Shown: positions 36,663 to 48,865 of the stretch, one piece after another
Position numbering within the stretch: the first letter of the stretch is position 1
Layout of the letters: each line of letters opens with the position of its first letter
Assembly (NCBI RefSeq): GCF_013608025.1
Contig: NZ_VDLV01000002.1
Span: 1-64,000 of the forward strand
Source: Pseudomonas brassicacearum subsp. neoaurantiaca
GTDB taxonomy: Bacteria; Pseudomonadota; Gammaproteobacteria; Pseudomonadales; Pseudomonadaceae
Length of the DNA: 64,000 nt
Reading direction: 5' to 3'
The notes under the pieces: generated by a model
Databases searched by the model: none
Told to the model about the DNA's origin: nothing
What the model saw: only the letters and a program-made list of their open reading frames with translations
Program-made: the position numbers and the translations under genes

Positions 36663-37442
36663 TTATTGCGGGGCGTGGTCGCGCAGGAAAACCAGCTTAT
36701 CGGAAGAAGATTGCTCGGCGCTGTAGCGATAGCCCTGAACATCGAATTGCTTGAGTGCTACTGGATCGTTGATGCGTTGTTCAATGACAAACCGGCTCAT
36801 CAGGCCGCGGGCTTTTTTGGCGTAGAAACTGATGATTTTGTACTGGCCGTTCTTGAGGTCCTTGAACTCGGTATCGATGATGCGGGCTTTCAGTGCGCTG
36901 CGTTTGACTGCGCTGAAGTATTCATTGGAGGCCAGGTTCAACAACAGGTCGTCGCCCTGGTCGGCCAGCGCCTCGTTCAGCCACTCGCTGATGCGGGTGC
37001 CCCAGAAGGCATATAAATCCTTGCCCCGAACGTTGGCCAGTCTGGTACCCATCTCCAAGCGATAGGGCTGCATCAGGTCCAGCGGGCGCAGCAGGCCGTA
37101 AAGGCCCGAGAGCATGCGCAAGTGCTGTTGGGCATAGTCGAAGTCGGCTTCGCCAAGGCTTTGCGCGTCGAGGCCGGTATAAACGTCGCCCTTGAACGCC
37201 AGCAGCGCCTGCTTGGCGTTGGCCGGCGTGAACGCCGGGGTCCAACTGCCGAACCGCGCGGCATTGAGGCCGCCGATCTTGTCTGAAACGTGCATCAATT
37301 CACTGATCTGGGCTGGCGAGAGTTCACGCAATTGTTCGACCAGCTCCTGGGAATGATCCAGGTATTGGGGCAGGGTGAAGCGCTCGGTGGCCGGCGGTGT
37401 TTCGAAGTCGAGGGTCTTGGCGGGGGAAATCACCATCAGCAT
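36663..37442 (-). CDS. yaaA: YaaA peroxide-stress protein
   Basis: A cytosolic protein of the DUF328/UPF0246 family that limits free iron and DNA damage during peroxide stress. At 259 residues it is full length, with the family opening [13 protein letters not shown] and the motifs [19 protein letters not shown] and [17 protein letters not shown] lies nine bases before the ATG at 37442. It stands alone between the algD leader and a REP-like pair. Confidence 0.95.
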   Translation of the reverse strand: MLMVISPAKTLDFETPPATERFTLPQYLDHSQELVEQLRELSPAQISELMHVSDKIGGLNAARFGSWTPAFTPANAKQALLAFKGDVYTGLDAQSLGEADFDYAQQHLRMLSGLYGLLRPLDLMQPYRLEMGTRLANVRGKDLYAFWGTRISEWLNEALADQGDDLLLNLASNEYFSAVKRSALKARIIDTEFKDLKNGQYKIISFYAKKARGLMSRFVIEQRINDPVALKQFDVQGYRYSAEQSSSDKLVFLRDHAPQ

Positions 37443-37557
37443 GCAAACGTCTCCTTTTAGGGTGCGGCGATTCTAGGGGGTTGTCCGGGTGGACTCCAGC
37501 TATTGGGGTGATAGGGGATGGATGGTGATAGTGATAGTGGGTGGTGGTGGCGCTTTT

Positions 37558-37651
37558 GTGGCGAGGGAGCTTGCTCCCGCTGGGCTGCATTGCGGCCCCA
37601 AGCTTTTCTGCGGTCGCTGCGCAACCGAGCGGGAGCAAGCTCCCTCGCCAC
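37558..37651. repeat. REP-like repeat pair, family A
   Basis: Arms GTGGCGAGGGAGCTTGCTCC and GGAGCAAGCTCCCTCGCCAC, in the divergent gap between yaaA and the deacetylase-like gene. A run of GTGATA/GGTGGTGG simple sequence lies just to the left (37521-37552). Confidence 0.93.
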
Positions 37652-37721
37652 AGAGGCTTATTCGCCAGTTTGCGAAGAGGTGCCACACCAGGATCAGCTA
37701 TCATGCCGCGCGGGTTTCGTT

Positions 37722-38861
37722 ATGGAGACATCCCTTTTGCGTATCGTCCTTCTACTGTCGGCGTGGTTGTTGAGCTTCGGTGCCATCGCCGCGCCCAATG
37801 ACATCGCCACCCTGGATCGCAGCACCTGGCCCGAACAGCTCACCAACCCGACGCTGTTCGATGTGGCCTCGCGGGCCGAAGTGCTGATGTTTGCCCGGGT
37901 GTTGCTGGACACCGATGCCATGGACGAAATCGCCCTCAAGCAATACCTGGGGCTGCGCACGGTCAACATGGCGGCGGTCAACGCGTTGCGCGCACGGCTG
38001 TGGCAGCGATTGCTGTCCAGCTACAACTTTGCCCAGCGAAGCTGCGAACTGGACGCATCCTTCTGTTATCTGGTGGAGAACATGGCGACCCTGCGGGAAG
38101 AGGCGGGCAGGTTCCAGCTGGATGACAACTCGTATTACATCAAGTGGGCCGAGCCAAGTCGGATCTTCCACACCCGATATCGGGACGAACTGCTGCGCAA
38201 GGCGGCGCTGTTTCCTCAGGTCACCAGTGAAATCGAGCGTTTCGGCGATTACGAGCGCAACGGCGAGCAGATGAATGACCGCCTGTTCCTGCTGACCTTC
38301 GACAGCGGGGCCAACGTCGCACCGGACAATACGCCGTGGCTGACCGAGTACCTGCGCAAATCGAACATGAGCGGGACGTTCTTCGTGCTGGGCAAGGACA
38401 TCCAGGTGCGACTCGCGGACCGCTCGGTCAATGATCTCCAGGCGGTCTATTCCGGGCAGTGTGTCGGTGTGCAGGGATGGGAGTTCCGTTCCCACAGTTA
38501 TTGGCAAGATTGGCAGGACTCGGTGCGGCGCAGTGTCGACCTGGTCAAGGGCAAGCTGCCGGAGAATTTCGTCCCGCTGTTCCGCCCGCCCCAGGGGCAG
38601 CGCCGGGGCGACGCGCAGTCATTTTTCCGAAACCAGGGCCTGCAAGTGGCGCTGTGGGATATCGATCCCCAGGACAGCACCAACCGCCTCAAGCCCGAGC
38701 AGAGTGCCCAGCGTGTGTTGACGCTGATGCTGTTGTGGCGTCACGGCGTGATCAATTTCAACGCCAAGCAGGATGCGGTTAAAACGGCGATGCCGTGGCT
38801 CATTGCGCAAACGGCGCAAAGCGGGATCGGTTGGGAGGATTGCCAGGACGCGTTTCGCTGA
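37722..38861 (+). CDS. secreted polysaccharide-deacetylase-like protein with degenerate active site
   Basis: A 379-residue exported protein with signal peptide (residues 5-23, RIVLLLSAWLLSFGAIAAP) and a C-terminal NodB-like domain. The domain order fits carbohydrate esterase family 4, but key sites differ. The usual TFDDG reads TFDSG. The H-x-x-x-H metal motif reads HSYWQ, with one His. The RxPY block reads RPPQG. It may be inactive or act on another substrate. The ATG at 37722 has a poor ribosome-binding site. The frame upstream is REP-derived and is excluded. Confidence 0.8.
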   Translation: METSLLRIVLLLSAWLLSFGAIAAPNDIATLDRSTWPEQLTNPTLFDVASRAEVLMFARVLLDTDAMDEIALKQYLGLRTVNMAAVNALRARLWQRLLSSYNFAQRSCELDASFCYLVENMATLREEAGRFQLDDNSYYIKWAEPSRIFHTRYRDELLRKAALFPQVTSEIERFGDYERNGEQMNDRLFLLTFDSGANVAPDNTPWLTEYLRKSNMSGTFFVLGKDIQVRLADRSVNDLQAVYSGQCVGVQGWEFRSHSYWQDWQDSVRRSVDLVKGKLPENFVPLFRPPQGQRRGDAQSFFRNQGLQVALWDIDPQDSTNRLKPEQSAQRVLTLMLLWRHGVINFNAKQDAVKTAMPWLIAQTAQSGIGWEDCQDAFR

Positions 38862-39195
38862 AAGCGAAAGGCCCGTAAACGTTGGCTGGGAGGGAAATTC
38901 GATCACGCATTCATGGCGACCGGACTTCCGACTTTAACGGTGCAGCAACGGTACGCCAAGGGTTATTCGTCACTCTGAAAAATAAACTTCAAAAAACCGT
39001 CAAAGTGCTTTTTCCTGTCATGTGTTTTGGAGTATCAAGAAGACAGACCGCCGAAACCTGCAACACAGGTGGCGTCTTCCAAGACCCAGTTTGTGTGCAG
39101 TTCATCCGAATCGTCGCGGGTGAATTCGGTGGCTACCTCGAGGCGCAGCACTGTCACGGTATTGCGTCGAATGGCCCCCACAAAGGTGACCGAGT
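38862..39195. other. intergenic region before phoH-like gene
   Basis: 334 bases with no supported gene. The left part has no clear terminator. The segment near 38975-39035 is AT-rich and probably carries the promoter of the PIN-PhoH gene, but I cannot fix -10 and -35 boxes. Confidence 0.5.
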
Positions 39196-40590
39196 ATGGA
39201 TGACCACGGACGTAGCCCTTCCTCCAACCAGCCAATCCTGTATGTACTCGATACCAACGTATTGATCCACGATCCAAACGCGCTGCTGAATTTCGAAGAA
39301 CACCACGTTGCCCTCCCGATGACCGTCCTTGAAGAGCTGGACAAGCTCAAGAGTGGCCATCACAGCGTAGCGGCTGAATGTCGCCAGGCGATCCGCCTGA
39401 TCGACAAGACCCTGGGCGACGCTTCTCCCGAAGACGTCGAGCTGGGCGTACCGATCCAGCGCGGCAAAAGCGGTCCCAAGGGCCTGCTTTCAATCCTGAT
39501 GAGCAAGCGCACCGAACCCAACCTGGTGCTGCCTGAACACCTGAACGACAACATCATCATCAACCAGTTGATCGACCTGCACGCGCGCAACAAGGATCAA
39601 GCCGTGGTGCTGGTGACCAAAGACATCAACATGCGCCTCAAGGCCCGCGCCTGCGGGATTGCGGCGGAGGACTACAGCACCGACCAACTGGTCGACGACG
39701 TGTCGCTGCTGCCCAACGGCTATCACACCATGACCGGCTCCTTCTGGGACCGCGTGAGCAAGGTCGAAACCCGTCAGGACCACGGTCGCACCTGGCACCA
39801 GGTGCAACTGATCGACAACCTGCCGGCGGTGCACATCAACGAATTTATCATCGACGAACAAGGCTTCGTCGGCTGGATCAAGGAAATCCAGGTCGACAAA
39901 CTGCTGATCCTCGATTTGCATCAGGAACCCTTGCTGCACCAGGAGGCGTGGGGCCTCAAGCCTCGGGACATCTACCAGAGCCTGGCGCTGTTCGCCTTGC
40001 TCGATCCGGATATCCACCTGGTCAACCTGTCCGGCGCCGCCGGTTCCGGCAAGACCATCCTGGCCCTGGCCGCCGCCATCGAACAGACCATGGTCAGCAA
40101 GCGCTACCGGCGCATCATCGCCACCCGCAGCGTGCAGGGCCTGGACCAGGAAATCGGCTTCCTGCCCGGCACCGAAGCGGAAAAAATGGAGCCTTGGCTG
40201 GGCGCAATCACCGACAACCTCGAAGCGTTGCACATGGACGACGAGAGCACCCATGGCAGCGTCGACTACATCCTCAGCAAAGTGCCGCTGCAGTTCAAAT
40301 CCCTCAACTACATCCGAGGCCGTAGCTTCCAGCAAAGCCTGATCCTGATTGACGAATGCCAGAACCTGACCCCGCACCAGATGAAAACCATCATCACCCG
40401 TGCCGGCGCCGGTTCCAAAGTGGTGTGCCTGGGCAACCTGGCACAGATCGACACCCCTTACCTGTCCGCGACCAGCTCCGGGCTGACCTACCTGACCGAA
40501 CGTTTCAAGGACTTCCCCAACGGGGTCCACATCACCCTGCAAGGCGTACCGCGCTCGATCCTGGCCGAATACGCTGAATCTCACCTGTAA
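39196..40590 (+). CDS. PIN-PhoH family protein (PhoH2-type RNase/helicase)
   Basis: A 464-residue fusion of an N-terminal PIN nuclease domain (residues 12-150, VLDTNVLIHDP with the first catalytic Asp, and VTKDINMRLKA) and a C-terminal PhoH ATPase (Walker A GAAGSGKT, Walker B LILIDECQN). PhoH2 proteins unwind and cut RNA. The start at 39196 is favoured by GGTGACCGAGT just upstream. It is transcribed alone; a strong terminator follows. Confidence 0.95.
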   Translation: MDDHGRSPSSNQPILYVLDTNVLIHDPNALLNFEEHHVALPMTVLEELDKLKSGHHSVAAECRQAIRLIDKTLGDASPEDVELGVPIQRGKSGPKGLLSILMSKRTEPNLVLPEHLNDNIIINQLIDLHARNKDQAVVLVTKDINMRLKARACGIAAEDYSTDQLVDDVSLLPNGYHTMTGSFWDRVSKVETRQDHGRTWHQVQLIDNLPAVHINEFIIDEQGFVGWIKEIQVDKLLILDLHQEPLLHQEAWGLKPRDIYQSLALFALLDPDIHLVNLSGAAGSGKTILALAAAIEQTMVSKRYRRIIATRSVQGLDQEIGFLPGTEAEKMEPWLGAITDNLEALHMDDESTHGSVDYILSKVPLQFKSLNYIRGRSFQQSLILIDECQNLTPHQMKTIITRAGAGSKVVCLGNLAQIDTPYLSATSSGLTYLTERFKDFPNGVHITLQGVPRSILAEYAESHL

Positions 40591-40603
40591 TTGATCATCA
40601 GAA

Positions 40604-40634
40604 CCGGGCGACCTCACCGTCGCCTGGTTTTTTT
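40604..40634 (+). terminator. intrinsic terminator after the PIN-PhoH gene
   Basis: Stem CCGGGCGAC / GTCGCCTGG with a six-base loop and seven T. Confidence 0.88.
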
Positions 40635-40651
40635 GGCTGTATGAAAATCCT

Positions 40652-40737
40652 GTGGGAGCGAGCTTGCTCGCGATGACGGTCTTCCAGATAAAAATGTGTG
40701 CCTGACACACCGCCATCGCGAGCAAGCTCGCTCCCAC
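40652..40737. repeat. REP-like repeat pair, family B
   Basis: Arms GTGGGAGCGAGCTTGCTCGC and GCGAGCAAGCTCGCTCCCAC between the PhoH terminator and moaC. Confidence 0.93.
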
Positions 40738-40840
40738 AGGGATTTGCGGTGAATCTGAAATCAAGACGGGTGCGACAATCAGCCCTGCCGGAATCTGACC
40801 CACGGGTTTACAATCGACGCTCCTGATCAGGAGTAACCCT

Positions 40841-41314
40841 GTGCTGACTCATCTCGATTCCCAAGGTCGCGCCAATATGGTCGACGTGACCGACAAGGCT
40901 GTGACGTTCCGTGAAGCCACGGCCGAAGCCTTTGTGAGCATGTTGCCCGATACCCTGCAAATGATCGTCAGCGGCGGCCATCCCAAGGGCGACGTGTTCG
41001 CCGTTGCGCGCATTGCCGGCATCCAGGCGGCCAAGAAAACCAGTGATCTGATTCCGCTCTGCCATCCGCTGATGCTCACCAGCGTCAAGGTCGAGCTCAA
41101 TGCCGAAGGCGAGGACCGGGTACGCATCGTTGCCCGTTGCAAGTTGTCGGGCCAGACCGGTGTGGAAATGGAGGCGCTTACCGCCGCCAGTGTCGCCGCG
41201 CTGACCATCTACGACATGTGCAAGGCCGTTGACCGGGGCATGACCATCGAGGGCGTGCGGGTGCTGGAAAAGCTTGGCGGCAAGAGCGGCCACTTCCAGG
41301 CGGATGCCTCATGA
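40841..41314 (+). CDS. moaC: MoaC, cyclic pyranopterin monophosphate synthase
   Basis: Molybdenum cofactor synthesis, converting the MoaA product to cyclic pyranopterin. At 157 residues it is full length. It has the family start [28 protein letters not shown] with the active-site His, and [20 protein letters not shown]. It starts at GTG 40841, with CAGGAG eight bases upstream. It is the first gene of moaCDE. MoaA and MoaB are not in the window. Confidence 0.97.
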   Translation: MLTHLDSQGRANMVDVTDKAVTFREATAEAFVSMLPDTLQMIVSGGHPKGDVFAVARIAGIQAAKKTSDLIPLCHPLMLTSVKVELNAEGEDRVRIVARCKLSGQTGVEMEALTAASVAALTIYDMCKAVDRGMTIEGVRVLEKLGGKSGHFQADAS

Positions 41315-41553
41315 AAATCACCGTGAAGTTCTTTGCCCGTTATCGTGAAGCGCTCGGTGTGGATTCGCTGAAGGTGGAAGGCGATTTCTCCACGGTCGAC
41401 GACGTACGTGCGTTGCTCGCGCAGCGTGACGGCGCCGAGGTGCTCACAGAGCAAAACCTGATGTGTGCCCGTAACGAAGACCTGTGCCAACTCGACGAGC
41501 CTTTGGCCGACGGCGACGAAGTTGCGTTCTTCCCGACTGTGACAGGAGGCTGA
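41311..41553 (+). CDS. moaD: MoaD, molybdopterin synthase small subunit
   Basis: Ubiquitin-like sulfur carrier, 80 residues, ending in the essential Gly-Gly (FPTVTGG), which is thiocarboxylated. Its start overlaps the moaC stop as ATGA, and moaE follows three bases later. Confidence 0.96.
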   Translation: MKITVKFFARYREALGVDSLKVEGDFSTVDDVRALLAQRDGAEVLTEQNLMCARNEDLCQLDEPLADGDEVAFFPTVTGG

Positions 41554-41556
41554 GCC

Positions 41557-42009
41557 ATGGCGATTCGGGTGCAGGCCGAGCCGTTCGATCCAGGGACCGA
41601 AGTCAACGCGATGCACGCGGCGAATGTCGGTGTGGGAGCGGTAGTGAGTTTTGTTGGCTACGTGCGCGACTTCAATGACGGCCTCGACGTGTCCGGGATG
41701 TTCCTGGAGCATTATCCCGGCATGACTGAGAAAGCCCTGGGCAAGATCACCATCGAGGCCGAGCAGCGTTGGCCATTGCTCAAGCTTGAAGTGTTGCATC
41801 GCATCGGTGCCCTTGAGCCGGGCGAGCCGATTGTCTTCGTCGCGGCCGCCAGTGCCCATCGCCAGGCGGCGTTCGACGCCTGCGCCTTTGTCATGGACTA
41901 CCTCAAGACCCGAGCGCCGTTCTGGAAAAAGGAAAACACCGCTGACGGCCCACGCTGGGTCGAAGGGCGGGACAGTGATCATGAGGCGGCGGATCGCTGG
42001 AAGCAGTAG
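41557..42009 (+). CDS. moaE: MoaE, molybdopterin synthase large subunit
   Basis: A 150-residue catalytic subunit that, with MoaD, places two sulfurs on cyclic pyranopterin. It has the family blocks GAVVSFVGYVRDFN, LEHYPGMTEKAL, HRIGALEPGEPIVFVAAAS and KTRAPFWKKE with the active-site Lys. It is the last gene of moaCDE and is followed by two REP-like halves. Confidence 0.97.
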   Translation: MAIRVQAEPFDPGTEVNAMHAANVGVGAVVSFVGYVRDFNDGLDVSGMFLEHYPGMTEKALGKITIEAEQRWPLLKLEVLHRIGALEPGEPIVFVAAASAHRQAAFDACAFVMDYLKTRAPFWKKENTADGPRWVEGRDSDHEAADRWKQ

Positions 42010-42046
42010 GCAGCCTGTCATCTCTTATGTTGCCTGCGAGTGCGCG

Positions 42047-42139
42047 ATTCGCGAGCAGGCTCGCTCCCACAATGGATCTTCGTTGTACTCAATGTATATG
42101 TCCCACACAGATCCCTGTGGGAGCGAGCTTGCTCGCGAT
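42047..42139. repeat. REP-like repeat pair, family B, inverted order
   Basis: The order is reversed relative to most copies: GCGAGCAGGCTCGCTCCCAC first, then GTGGGAGCGAGCTTGCTCGC, so the arms point outward. About 45 bases lie between. Confidence 0.88.
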
Positions 42140-42196
42140 GAGGCCATCAGCCTCCCATCACATTCCCTCATTCCCCAATTGACGATATGTACATTA

Positions 42197-42213
42197 AAGT
42201 CCAGTATGGATTT
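42197..42213 (+). promoter_or_regulatory. candidate DauR operator at the binding-protein gene
   Basis: AAGTCCAGTATGGATTT, an imperfect palindrome about 70 bases before the gene start. It matches the element upstream of dauB. Confidence 0.5.
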
Positions 42214-42255
42214 ATAAGTACAAATTCAGTCGCGCCTATTTTTCTCTGCCAAACC

Positions 42256-42263
42256 AACAACAA
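42256..42263 (+). promoter_or_regulatory. candidate Hfq/Crc catabolite-repression site
   Basis: AACAACAA in the mRNA leader, 18 bases before the ATG. It fits the AAnAAnAA motif bound by Hfq with Crc in Pseudomonas and overlaps the ribosome-binding region. Confidence 0.5.
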
Positions 42264-42280
42264 TCTGCGAGAGAACGACC

Positions 42281-43057
42281 ATGAAAAAACTCCCCCTCAT
42301 CACCGGCCTGGCCCTGAGCCTGTTGGCCTCCAGCAGTCTGTTCGCCGCCGAGAAAACCTTGCGCATCGGTATCGAGGCGGCTTATCCGCCGTTTGCTTCC
42401 AAGACCTCGGAAGGCAAGATTGAAGGTTTCGACTACGACATCGGCAATGCCTTGTGCGCGCAAATGCAGGTCAAATGCGAGTGGATCGAAGGGGAGTTCG
42501 ACGGGCTGATCCCATCGCTGAAAGTGAAGAAGATCGACCTGGCGCTGTCGTCCATGACCATCACTGAAGAGCGCAAGAAGTCGGTGGACTTCACCCACAA
42601 GTACTATTTCACTTCGTCGCGGCTGGTGATGAAGGAAGGTGCTGTAGTGGATGACCAATACGCCAGTCTCAAGGGCAAGACCGTCGGCGTGCAGCGCGCT
42701 ACCACCACCGATCGTTTCGCCACGGAAGTCTTCGAGCCCAAAGGCGTGACGGTCAAGCGCTACAGCAACAACGAAGAAATCTACATGGACTTGGCGTCGG
42801 GTCGCCTGGACGCGATTTTTGCAGACACCATCCCGCTGGAAGACTTCCTGTCGATGCCTCGTGGCAAGGGTTACGCGTTTGTCGGGCCGGAGCTCAAGGA
42901 TCCGAAATACGTGGGGGAGGGCGCCGGGATCGCGGTGCGCAAGGGCAATACACAGTTGGTGGCGGATTTGAACAAGGCCATCGATGGGATTCGGGCCAAT
43001 GGCGAGTATCAGAAGATCCAGGCCAAGTATTTCAAGTCGGATATCTACGGCGACTGA
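42281..43057 (+). CDS. periplasmic basic amino-acid binding protein (HisJ/ArgT-like)
   Basis: Solute-binding protein of 258 residues with a signal peptide ([16 protein letters not shown]) and the family-3 binding fold: [44 protein letters not shown]. These match lysine/arginine/ornithine binding proteins. It has no permease genes beside it and would have to share a transporter. It faces the dauBAR cluster and shares an operator-like palindrome with it, so arginine or D-arginine is the likely ligand (inference). Confidence 0.92.
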   Translation: MKKLPLITGLALSLLASSSLFAAEKTLRIGIEAAYPPFASKTSEGKIEGFDYDIGNALCAQMQVKCEWIEGEFDGLIPSLKVKKIDLALSSMTITEERKKSVDFTHKYYFTSSRLVMKEGAVVDDQYASLKGKTVGVQRATTTDRFATEVFEPKGVTVKRYSNNEEIYMDLASGRLDAIFADTIPLEDFLSMPRGKGYAFVGPELKDPKYVGEGAGIAVRKGNTQLVADLNKAIDGIRANGEYQKIQAKYFKSDIYGD

Positions 43058-43066
43058 TCGATAGCC

Positions 43067-43132
43067 TTCGCGAGCAGGCTCGCTCCCACAGTGGATCTCA
43101 GGTTCTTTGTGGGAGCGAGCCTGCTCGCGAAG
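43067..43132. repeat. REP-like repeat pair, family B, inverted order
   Basis: Outward-facing arms TTCGCGAGCAGGCTCGCTCC and GGAGCGAGCCTGCTCGCGAA with only about 20 bases between. It lies between the convergent binding-protein gene and dauR. Confidence 0.9.
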
Positions 43133-43157
43133 ATGTCAGCGAAGGCAACACAAAACC

Positions 43158-43784
43158 TCAGCCCTTCAGTTCCTTCAGATGCTTGTACACCGTCGCCCGC
43201 CCCATATTCAGCACATTCGCCACATAATTGGACGCGCTCTTGCCTTTGAACGCGCCTTCGGCATGCAGCGCCAGCACCAGCTCGCGTTTATGGTCGCGGG
43301 TCAACAGGTTCAGGCTCAGTTGACGCTCGCGCATCCAGGCGTGGAGAAAGGTGTTGATCCGCTCCTGCCAATCATCGCGAAACAGCGAGTCCGGCTGCGC
43401 AATCAATTTGTTCGGCGACAGGAACAGGTCCAACGCCGCCTTGGCGTTTTCGAACAGCGAGATATTCAGGTTGATGCACAGCACCGCCAACGGGCGACCC
43501 TTGGCATCTCGCAACACGCTGCTGAGACTGCGGATTTTCTGCCCGTCCCAATTCAGCTTCTCGTAAGGCCCAATGTTTCGTTCGCTGACGTCTTCGCTGA
43601 GCATGTCTTCCAAGGATGAGTCATCGCCAATTTCGCGCTTGGACAGGTTGTTGGCGATGTAATCGACCCGTTGCGTGCGCAGGTCGTGCAGCACCACTTC
43701 GGCGTGGGGATAGAAAAGCGTGGCGATCGCATCGGCAATGGTGCGGAAATTATCCAGCGCCGGATCGGCTTGCGGGGCATTCAT
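43158..43784 (-). CDS. dauR: DauR-like transcriptional regulator (YheO PAS plus helix-turn-helix)
   Basis: A 208-residue protein with an N-terminal YheO-like PAS domain (residues 10-120, FYPHAEVVLHDLRTQRVDYI) and a C-terminal helix-turn-helix (ASNYVANVLNMGRATVYKHL). In Pseudomonas aeruginosa DauR represses the dauBAR operon and responds to D-arginine. Gene order here, dauB-dauA-dauR on one strand, is the same. It lies 87 bases after dauA. Confidence 0.9.
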   Translation of the reverse strand: MNAPQADPALDNFRTIADAIATLFYPHAEVVLHDLRTQRVDYIANNLSKREIGDDSSLEDMLSEDVSERNIGPYEKLNWDGQKIRSLSSVLRDAKGRPLAVLCINLNISLFENAKAALDLFLSPNKLIAQPDSLFRDDWQERINTFLHAWMRERQLSLNLLTRDHKRELVLALHAEGAFKGKSASNYVANVLNMGRATVYKHLKELKG

Positions 43785-43871
43785 GACAGGACTCCAGGCA
43801 GTCAGCGCCCCGTGAAGCAGGGGCGCGAGGGAGTGTGCCGCAATCGTGGCGATGCGTCACCTCGGTGAAGA

Positions 43872-46033
<2,162 letters not shown>

Positions 46034-46061
46034 CGTGTGCTCCGGATGCCTGGACTAAACT

Positions 46062-46082
46062 AATTTGTCCATTATGGACTTT
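46062..46082 (-). promoter_or_regulatory. candidate DauR operator upstream of dauB
   Basis: GTCCA-TTA-TGGAC, five-base perfect arms extended by A/T-rich flanks, about 30 bases before the dauB start. A related element occurs at 42197-42213 before the binding-protein gene. Confidence 0.55.
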
Positions 46083-46110
46083 TAGTTTATTCGAGCAATA
46101 TCCCCAGGCA

Positions 46111-46144
46111 AAAAAAAGCGCAGCCTGTATTGGCTGCGCTTTTC
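46111..46144. terminator. bidirectional terminator after rhlB
   Basis: AAAAGCGCAGCC and GGCTGCGCTTTT arms with a six-base loop. It follows the rhlB stop and lies before the dauB promoter, so it insulates the two. Confidence 0.9.
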
Positions 46145-46159
46145 GTGTCGTTGGGATGA

Positions 46160-47638
46160 TTACGGGCGTTTGCGCTCAACCGGTCGCAGCAGATGAGTCG
46201 GTGGCATCTCGCAACTGATCTTGCGGCCCAGCAGCGCCTCGATCGATGGCAACTGGTAGGAGTCGTCCTCGCCGGCGAAGCTGATCGAGACGCCTGCGGC
46301 CCCGGCACGACCGGTGCGGCCAATACGGTGCACGTAATCGTCGGGCACTTCCGGCAAGGTGAAGTTGATCACGTGGCTGATGCCGTCGATGTGAATGCCG
46401 CGACCGGCCACGTCGGTGGCAACCAGCACGCGGATCTTGCCTTCGCGAAAACCTTCGAGGGTCTTGATGCGCTTGTGCTGCGGTACGTCCCCGGAGAGCT
46501 GGGCGGCGTTGACGCCATCACGCACCAGGCGTTCCTCGATGCGGCGCACTTCGTCCTTGCGGTTGGCAAACACCATCACCCGCTCCCAACCGTTGTCGTT
46601 GACCAGGTTGTAGAGCAGCTTGTACTTGTCGGCACCGGCAACGGCGTAGATATGCTGCTCGACGTTCTCGCTGGCGACGTTCTCGGCTTCGATCTCGACG
46701 ATGGCCGGATCGGTGGTCCACTGCTTGGCCAGGTTCATCACGTCTTCGGTGAAGGTGGCTGAAAACAGCAAGGTCTGGCGTTCGCTTTTCGGCGGGGTCT
46801 GGCGAATGATCTGGCGCACCTGCGGGATGAAACCCATGTCGAGCATGCGGTCGGCTTCGTCCAGCACCATCACCTCGACCATGTCCAGGTGCACGTCGCC
46901 GCGCTGGTTGAAGTCCAGCAGACGGCCGGGCGTGGCCACGAGGATGTCACAGTGGCGGGCTTCGAGGTGTTTGAGTTGCTTGTCGAAATCCATGCCGCCC
47001 ACGAACGTCATCACGTTCAGGCCGGTGTACTTGGTCAGGTCGGCGGCGTCCTTGGCGATCTGCACCACCAGCTCGCGGGTCGGCGCGATGATCAGCGCCC
47101 GCGGCTCACCCATGTAGCGTTCCTTGGGCGGCGGGGTCTGGAGCAATTGGGTGATGATCGAAATCAGGAACGCGGCGGTCTTGCCGGTGCCGGTCTGGGC
47201 GCGACCGATGGCGTCTTTGCCGGCGAGGGTGTAACCGAGCACTTGCGCCTGGATCGGCGTGCAATAGGGGAAACCCAGGTCCTGGATGGCGTGCATCAGT
47301 TCAGGGGCGAGCTTGAAATCGTGGAAGCGGGTCTTGCCTTCCTGGGGTTCTACGACGAAATCTTCAAGCTTCCAGGCAACGACGGGCGGTTTTGGTGCGC
47401 GTTCGCGGCGTGGCCTTGGTGCTTCGCTACGTGGCTCTTCCTGGGCCGATGCGGCGACAGGCTGGGCAGCGGGTGAGGTCGTTGGCGTGGTTTTGGCCTG
47501 CGCAACCGGCGGAGCGGTCCGGCGCGGTTGTTGCGCATCGGTGCGGCTCGGGGCTTGGACTGGCGCGCTGGAAACAGGCGCGAGCTGCTCGGCCTCGCTT
47601 TTACCGAACATCTTCTTGAGTGCTTTGAGCACGGTCAT
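46160..47638 (-). CDS. rhlB: RhlB-like DEAD-box ATP-dependent RNA helicase
   Basis: RNA helicase of 492 residues. A Pro/Ala/Gln-rich low-complexity N-terminal extension (about residues 18-85) precedes the two-domain core with Q motif, [27 protein letters not shown] and [10 protein letters not shown]. The neighbours match the aeruginosa locus where rhlB lies next to dauBAR and a carboxylesterase. In gamma-proteobacteria RhlB joins the RNA degradosome; I infer the same here. The start at 47638 is kept as given by the frame. Confidence 0.93.
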   Translation of the reverse strand: MTVLKALKKMFGKSEAEQLAPVSSAPVQAPSRTDAQQPRRTAPPVAQAKTTPTTSPAAQPVAASAQEEPRSEAPRPRRERAPKPPVVAWKLEDFVVEPQEGKTRFHDFKLAPELMHAIQDLGFPYCTPIQAQVLGYTLAGKDAIGRAQTGTGKTAAFLISIITQLLQTPPPKERYMGEPRALIIAPTRELVVQIAKDAADLTKYTGLNVMTFVGGMDFDKQLKHLEARHCDILVATPGRLLDFNQRGDVHLDMVEVMVLDEADRMLDMGFIPQVRQIIRQTPPKSERQTLLFSATFTEDVMNLAKQWTTDPAIVEIEAENVASENVEQHIYAVAGADKYKLLYNLVNDNGWERVMVFANRKDEVRRIEERLVRDGVNAAQLSGDVPQHKRIKTLEGFREGKIRVLVATDVAGRGIHIDGISHVINFTLPEVPDDYVHRIGRTGRAGAAGVSISFAGEDDSYQLPSIEALLGRKISCEMPPTHLLRPVERKRP

Positions 47639-47736
47639 CTCATCGATTGGTTAAGGAATGTACGCCGGCCAGTGTAATGCAAGAAACGGGCGCGGCGTAG
47701 TGTGATCATCAAAGCGCTGGCGTGGCGATTTGCCTC

Positions 47737-48865
<1,129 letters not shown>

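Noticed and set aside
36184..36726. 180-residue frame in the algD leader
   Set aside because: Random composition in AT-richer regulatory DNA, no ribosome-binding site, and it runs into the yaaA gene on the other strand.
38882..39265. 127-residue frame upstream of the PhoH gene
   Set aside because: Overlaps the start of a well-supported gene in another frame and has no coding bias.
39700..40803. minus-strand frame opposite the PIN-PhoH gene
   Set aside because: Antisense shadow; it also runs into the terminator and REP pair.
42001..43140. Closely spaced repeats first considered a CRISPR or integration site
   Set aside because: They are two outward-facing REP-like pairs; no regular spacers, direct-repeat array or integrase gene is present.
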